From an uncultured Burkholderiales bacterium (lineage in GTDB: Bacteria > Pseudomonadota > Gammaproteobacteria > Burkholderiales > Burkholderiaceae_C), in assembly GCA_937891665.1 (NCBI GenBank), contig CALAGS010000204.1:1-64000 (forward strand): a DNA stretch of 64,000 nt, written 5' to 3'. This document shows positions 16,810 to 26,278 of the stretch, in pieces. A program made the position numbers and the translations under genes. Position 1 is the first letter of the stretch; the number at the start of each line of letters is the position of its first letter. The notes under the pieces are model-generated. The model was not told the DNA's origin and did no database searches. It saw only the letters and a program-made list of their open reading frames with translations.

Positions 16810-17733
16810 TTAAAGGCTTGTGATGGGCGCAGGCGCCAGCAAATCATTGAGCAGTGGCGTGATGGCCGCAATGTCTTCGCGCTGCTTGAACAAAATGCCC
16901 ACAGTGTCTTGCACCACTTCGGGGTCAAGGGTGAGTGTATCCAAGGCCACCAAGGCTTTGGCCCATTCCACGCTTTCAGCAATGCCGGGCGCGCGCTGAA
17001 AAGCGCTAGAGAAGGGCTGACTTCTGAGACGACCCACAAACTCTGCCACCTGTTCAGTGAGCTGAGCGCTGGCTTGCGGAACTTGCGACCTGACCACGGC
17101 CAGTTCGCGCTCTCGATCGGGGTAGTCCATCCATTGATAGAGGCATCGGCGCTTCACGGCATCGTTCAAATCACGGGTTCGATTGCTGGTCAGAATGGTC
17201 ACTGGCGCCACCTCGGCTTTGAGGGTGCCCAGCTCTGGAATACTCACTTGGTATTCACCCAAATATTCCAGTAAAAATGCTTCAAAGGGTTCGTCAGCGC
17301 GGTCAACTTCATCAATCAAGAGCAGTGCGCCAGGCGCGGGGGTTTGCAAGGCTTCTAGCAAGGGGCGCTTGACCAAGAAACGTTTTTGATAAACCTCGCG
17401 CTCAATGTCTTGGGGTGTGGCGTTTGAACCAGTTTGGGATGCGGCAGCGCGCATGTGCAATAACTGCGCAGCATGGTTCCACTCGTACAAAGCTTCGCGT
17501 TGCTCCATGCCGTCATAGCATTGCAAACGAATGAGCGGGCGCCCCAAAATTTTGGCCAGTGCTTTGGCCAGCTCGGTTTTGCCAACACCAGGTTCACCTT
17601 CTAAAAGAAGGGGACGCTCTAATTTGAGGCTTAAAAAAACGGCGGTGATAAGCCGCCGTTCCGCGAAATAGCCCACGCCTTGAAGGGCCTGGGCAAGTTC
17701 GTCGATGGTTTTGAAAGTGTCTTTTGCGGTCAT
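16810..17733 (-). CDS. coxD: CoxD-like MoxR AAA+ ATPase
   Basis: The 307-residue MoxR-family AAA+ ATPase has Walker A GEPGVGKT (46-53), Walker B LLLIDEVDRAD, and sensor 1 TSNRTRDL. CoxD in Oligotropha is a membrane-associated chaperone needed for sulfuration and copper insertion at the CoxL active site. Its start overlaps the coxM stop by four bases (ATGA), so it is translationally coupled. With CoxE it forms the usual MoxR-VWA pair. Its client here is presumably the CoxL protein of the same operon. Confidence 0.9.
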   Translation of the reverse strand: MTAKDTFKTIDELAQALQGVGYFAERRLITAVFLSLKLERPLLLEGEPGVGKTELAKALAKILGRPLIRLQCYDGMEQREALYEWNHAAQLLHMRAAASQTGSNATPQDIEREVYQKRFLVKRPLLEALQTPAPGALLLIDEVDRADEPFEAFLLEYLGEYQVSIPELGTLKAEVAPVTILTSNRTRDLNDAVKRRCLYQWMDYPDRERELAVVRSQVPQASAQLTEQVAEFVGRLRSQPFSSAFQRAPGIAESVEWAKALVALDTLTLDPEVVQDTVGILFKQREDIAAITPLLNDLLAPAPITSL

Positions 17734-18521
17734 CCGTTCGCCTGTTTCACCGCCCTTTGAGTTTGCACGGTGATCAGGTGAGCGCGATAGGCTTTTGAAG
17801 CGTGCAGGTCGGCATTGAGATCTGTAGAGTCTACCGCGACACCGGCCACTGCTTCTGGGGTAAAGCTTTTTGTCAAGGCGGCTTCCATGCCAGCATGGCG
17901 GAACACGCCATTGCCGGCACCTGTAATGGCCACACGGGCACCACCAGCGGTTTGCGCCACAAACACGCCCACCAACGCAAAGCGCGAGGCAGGTTGGTTA
18001 AATTTGGCATAGGCGGACTTGCTGGGAATGGGGAAGCTGACAGAGGTGATAATTTCGCCCGCATCCAACGCGGTGGCATACATGCCCAAGAAGAAGTCAT
18101 CAGCCTTGATGGTGCGCTTGTCTGTCTGGATGGTGGCGCCCAAAGCCAACAAGGCGCTGGGGTAGCAAGCAGCAGGGTCGTTGTTGGCCACTGATCCGCC
18201 CATGGTGCCCATGGCGCGGACTTGCTTGTCACCAATGTTGTTGGCCAATAAAGCCAGGCCTGGAATGTTCTTTTGAACATCGGCGTTGTCGGCCACATCT
18301 TGGTGGCGTGTCATGGCGCCAATCACGATGTTGTTGCCATCTTTTTTGATGCCAGCCAAACCACTGATGGCGGCCAAGTCAACCAAAGTTTCTGGCTGTT
18401 GCAGGCGCTGCTTCATGGCGGCGATCATGGTTTGGCCACCGGCCAAAACTTGACCACCTGCTTGCGCTGCTTTTTGCGCATCTGCCAATGCGGTGGGGCG
18501 TTCGTATTTGAATGCGTACAT
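17730..18521 (-). CDS. coxM: Mo hydroxylase medium subunit (FAD-binding)
   Basis: The 263-residue subunit carries the FAD of a heterotrimeric molybdenum hydroxylase. The two flavin motifs are present: AGGQTMIAAMKQR near residue 31 and TMGGSVANNDPA near residue 110. A C-terminal CO_deh_flav_C domain ends in a Lys/Gln-rich tail. It passes electrons from the iron-sulfur subunit to an acceptor, probably quinone. It lies 22 bp after coxL and overlaps coxD. The length is a little shorter than the roughly 285 residues of Oligotropha CoxM. Confidence 0.9.
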   Translation of the reverse strand: MYAFKYERPTALADAQKAAQAGGQVLAGGQTMIAAMKQRLQQPETLVDLAAISGLAGIKKDGNNIVIGAMTRHQDVADNADVQKNIPGLALLANNIGDKQVRAMGTMGGSVANNDPAACYPSALLALGATIQTDKRTIKADDFFLGMYATALDAGEIITSVSFPIPSKSAYAKFNQPASRFALVGVFVAQTAGGARVAITGAGNGVFRHAGMEAALTKSFTPEAVAGVAVDSTDLNADLHASKAYRAHLITVQTQRAVKQANG

Positions 18522-18543
18522 GTTGAGTTCTCCGAATTTCTAA

Positions 18544-20919
18544 TTAATGCTTGGCGGCTTGAATGGCTTCCCACACGCGGTGCGGTGTGGCAGGCATGTC
18601 AAAGTCTTTAACACCCAAAGGGGCCAAAGCGTCTAGCACGGCATTGATGACAGAAGGGGGTGAGCCAATGGCGCCCGCTTCGCCGCAACCCTTGGTGCCC
18701 AATGGGTTGGTGGTGCAAGGTGTGCACTCGTGGCCAATGGCAAACACTGGGAAGTCGTCTGCACGGGGCATGGTGTAGTCCATGAAAGAACCCGTCAAAA
18801 GTTGACCGGTTTCTTTGTCGTACACACAGTTTTCCATGAGCGCTTGGCCAATGCCTTGGACCAAACCGCCATGCACTTGGCCTTCCACAATCATGGGGTT
18901 GATGATGGTGCCAAAGTCGTCGACTGCGGTGAACTTGTCAATTTTGGTGACGCCCGTTTGTGGATCAATTTCCACTTCGCAGATGTAAGTGCCTGCTGGG
19001 AACGTGAAGTTGGTGGGGTCGTAGAACGCAGTTTCGTTCAGGCCGGGCTCCAGCTTGTCCAAGGGATAGTTGTGCGGCACATAAGCGGTGAGCGCAACGC
19101 TGCCAAATGGAATTTTCTTGTCAGTGCCTTTGACGCTGAATTCGCCATTGGCAAACTCGATGTCGGCATCGCCTGCTTCCATGAGGTGGGCGGCAATTTT
19201 CTTGGCCTTGGCTTCAATTTTGTCGAGTGCGCGCATGAGGGCGGCGCCACCCACAGAAATGGAGCGTGAGCCGTAGGTACCCATGCCGAAAGGCACGCGG
19301 CCCGTGTCGCCGTGAACGATGTCGACGTTTTCAACTGGAATGCCCAAGCGCGCTGCCACCACCTGTGCAAAGGTGGTTTCGTGGCCTTGACCGTGGCTGT
19401 GTGAACCGGTGAACACAGTGACGCTGCCTGTGGGGTGCACTCGAACTTCGCCGCACTCAAACAAACCTGCGCGAGCGCCCAATGCGCCTGCCACATTGCT
19501 TGGGGCCAAGCCGCAAGCTTCGATGTAGCTAGAGTAACCAATGCCTCGCAGCAAACCTTTGGCCGCACTGGCAGCTTTGCGAGCAGGAAAGCCTGCCACA
19601 TCGCCCAGTTTGTTGGCGTGGTTCATAAGGGCATGGAAATCGCCGGTGTCGTATTGCAAAGCCACAGGGGTTTGATACGGGAACTGTGTGATGAAGTTCT
19701 TGCTGCGAATGGCGTCTTGCGTCATGCCCAGCTCGAACGCTGCGCGAGACACAATGCGCTCGAGCAAGTAAGTGGCTTCTGGACGACCCGCACCGCGGTA
19801 GGCATCGACAGGCGCAGTGTTGGTGAACCAAGCATCTACTTCGACATAAACCTGCGGTGTGGCGTACTGGCCGGCCAACAAAGTGGCGTAAAGAATAGTC
19901 GGAACCGCTGTTGAGAACGTAGACAGATAGGCGCCCAGGTTGGCGTCCGTGTGAACACGCAAAGCCAAGAATTTGCCATCTTTGTCAATGGCCAACTCTG
20001 CGTGGCTAGAGTGGTCACGGCCGTGTGCATCGCTTAAGAAAGCTTCTGAACGGTCGCAATTCCATTTGATGTTGCGATTGAGCTTTTTGGAAGCCCATGT
20101 CAGGCAAACATCTTCCGCGTACAAATAAATTTTGGCGCCAAAACCACCGCCCACATCGGGTGCAATGACGCGCACTTTGTGTTCGGGCAAGCCCAAAACA
20201 AACGCTGTCATGAGCAAGCGCTCTACGTGCGGATTTTGGTTGGACACATAGAGTGTGTACTCGTCGCTGGCGCGGTTGTAGCTGCCAATGGCGGCGCGTG
20301 GCTCCATGGGGTTGGGGGCCAAGCGGTTGTTGATAAGGTCTAGCTTGGTGACGTGAGCGGCACCTGCAAACGCAGCATCGACGGCAGCCTTGTCGCCAAT
20401 GGCCCAGTTGTAGCAATGGTTGTTGGGGGCTTCTGCGTGAAGGGCTGTGGCCTTTTTGGCATGGCGCACATCGACCACTGCAGGCAGTACATCGTATTCA
20501 ACTTCCACCAACTCGGCAGCGTTCTTGGCTTGTTCCAAAGTTTCGGCTACCACCATGGCCACGTGGTCGCCCACATAGCGCACCTTGCCATTGGCAAGAA
20601 TGGGGTGAGGCGGCTCGTTCATGGGCTTGCCGCTGGTGTCGGTAATGAGCCAGCCGCAAGGCAGGCCATTGATCTTGGCATCGACGACATCGGGGCCGTC
20701 TAGCACGGCCACCACACCAGGCGCTGCCAAGGCTTTGGCTTTGTTGATGCTTTTGATGTTGGCGTGAGCGTGAGGAGAGCGCACGAACACAGCGTGCGTC
20801 ATGTTGTCTAAGCGAATGTCGTCGGTGTAATTGCCAGCGCCTGTAAGGAAGCGGTAGTCTTCCTTGCGACGCAGGGACTCACCAATGTGAGGAAGTTTGG
20901 AGAAATCTGATGCACCCAT
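18544..20919 (-). CDS. coxL: Form II CO-dehydrogenase-like Mo hydroxylase, large subunit
   Basis: The 791-residue catalytic subunit belongs to the xanthine-oxidase superfamily and binds molybdopterin cytosine dinucleotide. The active-site loop is AYRGAGR at residues 373-379. This is the form II signature; true aerobic CO dehydrogenases (form I) have AYxCSFR, whose Cys binds copper. The catalytic Glu is E747 in GCGEAGAIG, and the cofactor loops GGGFGAK and [10 protein letters not shown] are present. The frame is intact and lies 10 bp after coxS. Form II enzymes have no firmly established substrate, so CO oxidation should not be assumed; an N-heterocycle or aldehyde hydroxylase is equally possible. 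Confidence 0.92.
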   Translation of the reverse strand: MGASDFSKLPHIGESLRRKEDYRFLTGAGNYTDDIRLDNMTHAVFVRSPHAHANIKSINKAKALAAPGVVAVLDGPDVVDAKINGLPCGWLITDTSGKPMNEPPHPILANGKVRYVGDHVAMVVAETLEQAKNAAELVEVEYDVLPAVVDVRHAKKATALHAEAPNNHCYNWAIGDKAAVDAAFAGAAHVTKLDLINNRLAPNPMEPRAAIGSYNRASDEYTLYVSNQNPHVERLLMTAFVLGLPEHKVRVIAPDVGGGFGAKIYLYAEDVCLTWASKKLNRNIKWNCDRSEAFLSDAHGRDHSSHAELAIDKDGKFLALRVHTDANLGAYLSTFSTAVPTILYATLLAGQYATPQVYVEVDAWFTNTAPVDAYRGAGRPEATYLLERIVSRAAFELGMTQDAIRSKNFITQFPYQTPVALQYDTGDFHALMNHANKLGDVAGFPARKAASAAKGLLRGIGYSSYIEACGLAPSNVAGALGARAGLFECGEVRVHPTGSVTVFTGSHSHGQGHETTFAQVVAARLGIPVENVDIVHGDTGRVPFGMGTYGSRSISVGGAALMRALDKIEAKAKKIAAHLMEAGDADIEFANGEFSVKGTDKKIPFGSVALTAYVPHNYPLDKLEPGLNETAFYDPTNFTFPAGTYICEVEIDPQTGVTKIDKFTAVDDFGTIINPMIVEGQVHGGLVQGIGQALMENCVYDKETGQLLTGSFMDYTMPRADDFPVFAIGHECTPCTTNPLGTKGCGEAGAIGSPPSVINAVLDALAPLGVKDFDMPATPHRVWEAIQAAKH

Positions 20920-20929
20920 GGTGAGCTCC

Positions 20930-21397
20930 TTAAGCGTTCATGGCAGCAGAACCCTGCTGCACGGCTTTGACAATGTTTTGGTAACCGGTGCAACGGCACA
21001 GATTGCCTTCGAGCAATTCGCGAATTTCTAACTCGCTGGCCTTGGGGTGGCGTTTGGCAATGTCAACAGCGCTCATGACCATGCCGGTGGTGCAAAAACC
21101 GCATTGCAAACCATGACACTCTTTGAAGGCCGCTTGCATGGGGTGCATGGTGCCGTCGGCATGCGCCAAGCCTTCAATGGTGGTCACTTCAGCACCTTGG
21201 GCTTGGGCGGTGAGCATGTTGCAAGACTTGACGGCACGGCCGTTGACATGAACGGTACAAGCACCGCATTGGGCTGTGTCACAGCCAACGTGAGTGCCGG
21301 TGAGCTTGAGGTGCTCGCGCAAGGCTTGAACGAGCAATGTGTTGGGGGCTGCGTCAACGGACACTGATTTGCCGTTGACCTTCATTTGAACCTGCAT
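20930..21397 (-). CDS. coxS: Mo hydroxylase small subunit, two [2Fe-2S] clusters
   Basis: The 155-residue iron-sulfur subunit has a plant-ferredoxin-type cluster held by C39, C44, C47 and C59, and a second helical-domain cluster held by C99, C102, C134 and C136 (motifs QCGFC and CRCTGY). It carries electrons from molybdenum to the FAD subunit. It is the first gene of the minus-strand run coxS-L-M-D-E-G-xdhC. All eight ligands are present and the length matches the family. A sigma-70-like promoter lies upstream. Confidence 0.93.
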   Translation of the reverse strand: MQVQMKVNGKSVSVDAAPNTLLVQALREHLKLTGTHVGCDTAQCGACTVHVNGRAVKSCNMLTAQAQGAEVTTIEGLAHADGTMHPMQAAFKECHGLQCGFCTTGMVMSAVDIAKRHPKASELEIRELLEGNLCRCTGYQNIVKAVQQGSAAMNA

Positions 21398-21471
21398 GCG
21401 TGACTCCTGAGGGTGAATTTATCCTCCAGTAGATCACGCCCTTGCACCCTCGCTTTTAAGGACTTTCCCTT

Positions 21472-21500
21472 ATAAATGAACCAACTATGACCAGGGTCAA
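21472..21500 (-). promoter_or_regulatory. Candidate sigma-70 promoter of the cox operon
   Basis: On the minus strand TTGACC (21500-21495) is followed after 17 bp by ATTTAT (21477-21472), with TTATAA overlapping it. The region lies between the TRAP permease stop and coxS. The start would be near 21465, giving a leader of about 70 nt. The -35 is good, the -10 moderate. Confidence 0.4.
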
Positions 21501-21501
21501 T

Positions 21502-23688
21502 TTAACTGGCTTTGGCTCTGCGCCACTGATTCACCGCCATGGGAATGACCAATGCAACACCCACCAGCGTGGCCGTCAAACTGGGTGCAATCATGAGCAA
21601 TGCTGCAAATAAGCAAGAAAGTTGCTCCCAGCGTTTCATTTCCACAAACATGAACTTGCTTAAGGAGGCGGCCATGAGCGTGATGCCAAAAATACAGCCT
21701 GTGAAAGTGATGATGAAACTCTCCCAGGTGAAGCCTTTGGCCACCAGCAGCAAAGAGGGTGAGAACACAAAGACAAAAGGTACCAAAGCTTTGGCCAGCC
21801 CCAGGCGGAAGGCTGTGTTGCCGGTTTTAAAGGGGTCACTGCCTGCCATACCAGCCGCCGCATAGGCCGCCAACGCCACAGGGGGTGTGATGTCTGCCAA
21901 AACGCCGTAATAGAACACAAAGAAGTGGGCCACCAAAGGCTCAACACCCAGGCCCACCAAAGTGGGCGCTGCCACTGTGACCATGATGATGTAAGTGGCC
22001 GTGGTGGGTACACCGCAGCCCATCAAGACGCATACCAAACCCGTCATGATGAGCGCAGCCAGCAAGGTGAGGGTGTTCAATGACATCCAGTCAGAGGGAA
22101 TCACGCCGCCCATGACCGCTGAAATACTTTGCGCAGCTTGCGTGATGATGTAGCTGATTTTGAAACCCACACCGGTGAGTGTCACCACGCCAATCACGAT
22201 GCCCACGGTAGCTGCTGCTGCACCTACTGCCAACGCATATTTGGCGCCAGTTTCGAGGGCTTCAACCAAGACATGTGGTTCGATACGACCCCGAACACCG
22301 CCCCCAATGTAGGCTGCGGCACCCGTTAGGACGGCCACCACGAAGAGAACCATTTTGATGGTGCTGTTCTCGTTGCCAAAATCAGAAAAGGCGATGGTCA
22401 TCAAGATGACGTGCATGACAAGCAAAAGCGCCCAGTTTTTCAACTGATTGCCACTGACCCGTGTGGACATGCCCACAATGGCGCAAGAGCTGATGCCGAC
22501 AAAGGCTGCCAAGTAAGGCGTGCGCCCCGACACCAAGATGCTGATGAGCAAGGCTAGAGGAATGAGGGTGGGCCAACGCATTTGCAGCGATTCACGCAAA
22601 CGTGGCATCTCTTCTTCTGTGAGACCTCGAAGGCCATATCGCTTGGCTTCAAAGTGAACCTGCATGAAGACGCCAAAGAAGTGCATGAAAGCAGGCACCA
22701 CAGAGGCCGCGATGATGGTTTGATAAGGTACGTTCAAGAATTCAATCATCAAGAACGCTGCAGCGCCTAAAACGGGGGGCGTAATTTGGCCGCCCGTAGA
22801 GGAAGCCGCTTCAACGGCCGCTGCAAAGTGTTTTTTGTAGCCCACCCGAATCATGGCGGGAATGGTCAGTGAGCCTACCGTGACGGCATTGGCTACGGAA
22901 GAGCCGCTGAGCATGCCAAACAATGCGGATCCAAAGACGCTGACCTTGGCGGGTCCACCTGCGTAGCGGCCGGCAACGGAAGAGGCAACATCAAGAAATA
23001 ATTGACCTAAACCAATGCGTGTGGCCATGACGCCGAACAGCACAAAGTGAAACACGTAAGTGGCCACCACACCTACTGCCACACCATAAATACCTTGGCT
23101 GGTGAGGTATTGGTGGTTGATCATCATCGACCAATTGGCACCAGCATGTTTGAGTAACCCGGGAAAGTAGGGGCCAAGCAATGCATAGACGGTGAAGCCA
23201 ATTGCAATGATCGGCAAAGGCCAACCCATTGAGCGCCTAGTGGCTTCAAGCAAAGAAATGAACAAGATGCTGCCCATGATGACGTCCATGTTGCTGGGGT
23301 TACCCACGCGGAACATCAAATCATCAAAGACATAAGGAATGTACAGAACACTCAAAGCACATGCGCCTGCTAAGAGCCAATCGACCAGCGGCACACCGCC
23401 TGGATTTAACAAAGAACTTTTGATGCTTCTCTCAGCAGAGGACGGGCTGAATGCAAAGACCAAAAAAATCATGCCCAGCACAAAAGCCAAGTGCACACCA
23501 CGGTGCGTGATTTCTTGCAACAAACCAAAACCTGCCGTGTAGTAATGGAAGGCAGAAAGGGCAATCAAAAGCCATTTGACGATTTGGGTAGCCGGCGGCA
23601 TGGTGGGCCGAAAGCGCATCTCGGGATCAAACTTTTCTTCGAGCTCTTGTAGCTTTTGATCTTCGGGTAGCAGGGTGGCAGCGGTCAT
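21502..23688 (-). CDS. TRAP transporter fused permease (DctQ-DctM fusion, TAXI system)
   Basis: The 728-residue inner-membrane protein carries both TRAP permease parts in one chain: an N-terminal 4-helix DctQ-like region and a DctM-like region from about residue 120 on. Motifs include GMLSGSSVANAVTVG, ASSTGGQITPPVLGAAAF and GCGVPTTATYI, all typical of TAXI-associated fused permeases. It works with the TAXI binding protein encoded 83 bp upstream. It is followed about 100 bp later by the coxS operon on the same strand. The substrate is unknown; nearness to the Mo hydroxylase makes a shared pathway plausible. Confidence 0.9.
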   Translation of the reverse strand: MTAATLLPEDQKLQELEEKFDPEMRFRPTMPPATQIVKWLLIALSAFHYYTAGFGLLQEITHRGVHLAFVLGMIFLVFAFSPSSAERSIKSSLLNPGGVPLVDWLLAGACALSVLYIPYVFDDLMFRVGNPSNMDVIMGSILFISLLEATRRSMGWPLPIIAIGFTVYALLGPYFPGLLKHAGANWSMMINHQYLTSQGIYGVAVGVVATYVFHFVLFGVMATRIGLGQLFLDVASSVAGRYAGGPAKVSVFGSALFGMLSGSSVANAVTVGSLTIPAMIRVGYKKHFAAAVEAASSTGGQITPPVLGAAAFLMIEFLNVPYQTIIAASVVPAFMHFFGVFMQVHFEAKRYGLRGLTEEEMPRLRESLQMRWPTLIPLALLISILVSGRTPYLAAFVGISSCAIVGMSTRVSGNQLKNWALLLVMHVILMTIAFSDFGNENSTIKMVLFVVAVLTGAAAYIGGGVRGRIEPHVLVEALETGAKYALAVGAAAATVGIVIGVVTLTGVGFKISYIITQAAQSISAVMGGVIPSDWMSLNTLTLLAALIMTGLVCVLMGCGVPTTATYIIMVTVAAPTLVGLGVEPLVAHFFVFYYGVLADITPPVALAAYAAAGMAGSDPFKTGNTAFRLGLAKALVPFVFVFSPSLLLVAKGFTWESFIITFTGCIFGITLMAASLSKFMFVEMKRWEQLSCLFAALLMIAPSLTATLVGVALVIPMAVNQWRRAKAS

Positions 23689-23716
23689 GAAAATACTCTG
23701 GAAACTTCAAGTTAAA

Positions 23717-23749
23717 ACGGGCGAGTTAACCATCGGTTAACCCGCCCGT
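23717..23749 (-). terminator. Strong hairpin between TAXI binding protein and fused permease
   Basis: On the minus strand two nested perfect arms, ACGGGCG/CGCCCGT and GTTAACC/GGTTAAC, form a 14-bp stem with one mismatch and a 3-base loop, followed by TTTT. It lies 23 bp after the binding-protein stop. It could be a leaky terminator or an mRNA-stabilising hairpin that keeps binding-protein levels above permease levels. Confidence 0.6.
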
Positions 23750-23771
23750 AGGCATTTAACAAAGCGTTAAA

Positions 23772-24749
23772 TTACTTCAACACACCGGCTTCGCGATAGT
23801 ATTTTTCAGCACCAGGGTGGAAAGGAATGCCAGCGCCTTGAACAGCATTTTTCAAAGTAATGAGCTTGCCTTTGGCGTGGCCAGCGGCCAATGCTTTTTG
23901 AGTGGACTCGCTGTACAAAGCTTTGGTGATTTGATAGATGGTTTCAGTGTCAGCTTTGGCGCTGGTGACCCATTGAGCGCCGACTGACAATGTGTTGACA
24001 GCGGCAACATCTTTGTAGGTGGCTGCAGGAACGTTATCGACAGCAAAGAAACTGCTGGTGTTGCGCAAGGCTTGAGCTTGTGCACCTTCAATGGGCAACA
24101 AAGCAATGCCACCGCCACTTGAAGCCAACTCGGCAATGGCGCCTGCAGGTGCACCACCCACAAAGAAGAAGGCATCCAAAGCGCCGTCTTTCATTTTGTC
24201 AGCGGCTTGGTTGGGCTTGATGTACTCAGGCTTGATTTCAGATTCTTTGATGTTGTAGGCCGCCAAGATGAGGCGGGCATTGACCAAAGTGCCAGAGCCT
24301 GGCTCGTCTAAAGCAACGCGCTTGCCTTTGAGTTCAGAAATACTTTTGATGCCAGAAGATTTTTTGACCACCACGTGAATGGTTTCGGGGTAGAGGTTGG
24401 CAATCAGGCGCAAGTCTGGAATATTGGGCTTGCCTTCATAAATGCCAGTGCCTTTTTGGGCCCATGTGGCAACATCAGATTGAGAGAAACCTGATTCCAT
24501 GGCGCCACTGGCCACGCCATTGACGTTGGCCACAGAGCCGTTGGTGGCTTGTGCGGTGGCAATCAGTTTGCCAGGAATGGAAACGGCATTGGCAATCATG
24601 CCGCCGACGGGGTAATAAGTACCTGCAGTGCCGCCAGTGCCAATTCGGAAGAAAGATTGCGCTTGTGCGCTGGTGCTGACCGTAAGGGCCATGGGCAATG
24701 CCACGGCCATGCCGATGGCCAAACGACGTGCAACTCGATTCAGGTTCAT
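23772..24749 (-). CDS. TAXI-family TRAP solute-binding protein
   Basis: The 325-residue periplasmic protein has a Sec signal peptide ending SAQAQ and a mature N-terminus FFRIGTGGTAGTYYPVGG, the defining TAXI-family loop. Later segments such as ISELKGKRVALDEPGSGT also fit. It captures a solute for the fused permease encoded downstream. The frame opens at 24803, but the ATG at 24749 has GGAG six to seven bases upstream and starts a proper signal peptide, so it is preferred. Few TAXI ligands are known (glutamate or other organic acids in some cases). The ligand here is open. Confidence 0.9.
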   Translation of the reverse strand: MNLNRVARRLAIGMAVALPMALTVSTSAQAQSFFRIGTGGTAGTYYPVGGMIANAVSIPGKLIATAQATNGSVANVNGVASGAMESGFSQSDVATWAQKGTGIYEGKPNIPDLRLIANLYPETIHVVVKKSSGIKSISELKGKRVALDEPGSGTLVNARLILAAYNIKESEIKPEYIKPNQAADKMKDGALDAFFFVGGAPAGAIAELASSGGGIALLPIEGAQAQALRNTSSFFAVDNVPAATYKDVAAVNTLSVGAQWVTSAKADTETIYQITKALYSESTQKALAAGHAKGKLITLKNAVQGAGIPFHPGAEKYYREAGVLK

Positions 24750-24806
24750 AAATACTCCAGTTAAATTCGGTTGAAAGAATGTTTCAGTAGGCCTTAATCC
24801 CAAGCT

Positions 24807-25205
24807 TTAGGGAATAGGACTAATACTGATCAACTTGACAGTGTAAAGCCCAAAATAGGTCAAAACGAGTGATCCGATTAAATGCACGCCGGCTGTGCTG
24901 AACGCTAGCAGCAAGCGTCCCTGTTGAAGCATGCCCACCACTTCAGCTGAAAAAGTTGAAAAGGTGGTGAGTGCACCTAAAAAGCCAGTGATGCAGAAAA
25001 GTCGCCATTCAGGATCGATTTGAGGCATATTTTGAAAAATGCCCACGCCAACGCCTACCAAATATCCCCCAATGAGATTGGCTGCCAAAGTACCCCAAGG
25101 AAAAATGCCCTCTTCAGATGAAGTGGGGTTGAGCCATAAGCCCAATTGCCAGCGCGCCAGAGCACCCAAGCACGCACCTGTACAAATGGCAATCACAGAG
25201 AGCAT
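24807..25205 (-). CDS. crcB: Fluoride channel/exporter CrcB (Fluc)
   Basis: The 132-residue protein has four hydrophobic helices with the Fluc signatures WGTLAANLIGG and GFLGALTTFSTFS, whose Asn, Phe and Ser/Thr residues line the fluoride pore. It lets F- leave the cell and works as a dimer. It sits 15 bp downstream of rdgC and is probably cotranscribed with it, so there is no room for a fluoride riboswitch directly in front. The length is typical. Confidence 0.92.
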   Translation of the reverse strand: MLSVIAICTGACLGALARWQLGLWLNPTSSEEGIFPWGTLAANLIGGYLVGVGVGIFQNMPQIDPEWRLFCITGFLGALTTFSTFSAEVVGMLQQGRLLLAFSTAGVHLIGSLVLTYFGLYTVKLISISPIP

Positions 25206-25220
25206 GTCAATAACCTTTGC

Positions 25221-26162
25221 TTAAAAGGGAGGCCCCTCCGCATCGCTTGCGGCCTCTGCAAACACATTTTCTCCGCCCAGTGCTTCAATCAAATCTTTCA
25301 GCATAGGCCCCAGCATGCCGGTGTTCAGCACCACATCGGCATCAAACTTGTCTTCACCCTCTGCGCTGATGGCCTCAGGTTCAGTGCCATCTAGAAAAGT
25401 CACTTTTTTGAGTTGCAAACTTTCGGTTAGAACGAAGCTGGCTTTGCCTTCCCAACTGAGCGCCAATTGGGTGGGCAGTTTGCCCTCTCGCACATGTTTG
25501 CGCACTTCTTCGGTGCTGAGAATGTGTCTTGTGTACTTCACCATGGGCTGATCTTCTGCGCCAGACTTCAAGACACATTCTTTTTCAACGCTCAAAGAAC
25601 GTGGAACTTCGTCTGGGTCTGTAGCTAAAAGCCATGCAGCCATACCTGTTTGGGGAGATGTGGCAGTTTGCAACAAGTTCAAGTCGAGGCCTGGCAATGC
25701 ACGCACCAATTGCGTGATCACCTCATCTGCCTTGCCCGTGCTGCCTGCGTCGATGGCCAACAAGCGATCTTTGGCGTTAATCCAGACCATGACCGCACCT
25801 TGTTTGGCGAAGGCTTGGGGCAGCAAGCTGTGCAAAATGTCTTCGCGCATTTCACGCGTTTCTTTTTTGCCAGGTTTACGGCCTGTTTGGGCTTCTATTT
25901 CTTGTGCTTGAAGTTCAGCTTTGCGTTTGACCACGGAAGAGGGGACAGCTTTGGTCTCTATCAAAAGTTTGGCAATCCACTGACCGCCGATGGACTCTAG
26001 CAAAGGCCCGTTGACAACATTGCGAGGCTCTGTCCAGCCAACTGATTTGTCTTGTCCGGGGGTGCACTCTGTGAATCGGTTGGCAGACAGCGCTGCTTCA
26101 ATTTCTGGTACGGTAGCGTTCCAGTTGGGCCCAATTCGGTAGGCCATGACATTTTTAAACAC
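25221..26162 (-). CDS. rdgC: Recombination-associated protein RdgC
   Basis: The 313-residue protein matches RdgC, a ring-shaped DNA-binding dimer that limits RecA activity and is linked to replication-fork and recombination control. The N-terminal part VFKNVMAYRIGP and the ending with SAEGEDKFDADVVL are family-like. The frame can be extended to an ATG at 26189, but a GTG at 26162 has AAAGGA six bases upstream and matches the usual RdgC N-terminus (FKN...YRL). I therefore use the GTG. The length then fits the roughly 303 residues of the E. coli protein. Confidence 0.88.
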   Translation of the reverse strand: MFKNVMAYRIGPNWNATVPEIEAALSANRFTECTPGQDKSVGWTEPRNVVNGPLLESIGGQWIAKLLIETKAVPSSVVKRKAELQAQEIEAQTGRKPGKKETREMREDILHSLLPQAFAKQGAVMVWINAKDRLLAIDAGSTGKADEVITQLVRALPGLDLNLLQTATSPQTGMAAWLLATDPDEVPRSLSVEKECVLKSGAEDQPMVKYTRHILSTEEVRKHVREGKLPTQLALSWEGKASFVLTESLQLKKVTFLDGTEPEAISAEGEDKFDADVVLNTGMLGPMLKDLIEALGGENVFAEAASDAEGPPF

Positions 26163-26278
26163 GAAATTCCTTTGGATGTCCTTTGACATTGCGTCAAATC
26201 ACACGACATCATAGAGGATGTTTTTGGTTCAAAAATGCAGATCAGAACAGATCTTCAAATGACCTTTGCAACACTTGC

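Noticed and set aside
19038..19601. 187-residue open frame in another frame of coxL
   Set aside because: It is on the same strand as coxL in a shifted frame; Pro/Ala/Trp-rich with no motif. coxL has all its cofactor motifs in the main frame.
18544..20919. Calling CoxL a genuine aerobic CO dehydrogenase
   Set aside because: The active loop is AYRGAGR, not AYxCSFR, so the copper-binding Cys is missing; CO oxidation cannot be claimed.
24750..25240. Fluoride riboswitch expected near crcB
   Set aside because: Only 15 bp separate rdgC from crcB, too little for the riboswitch, and no such fold is seen.
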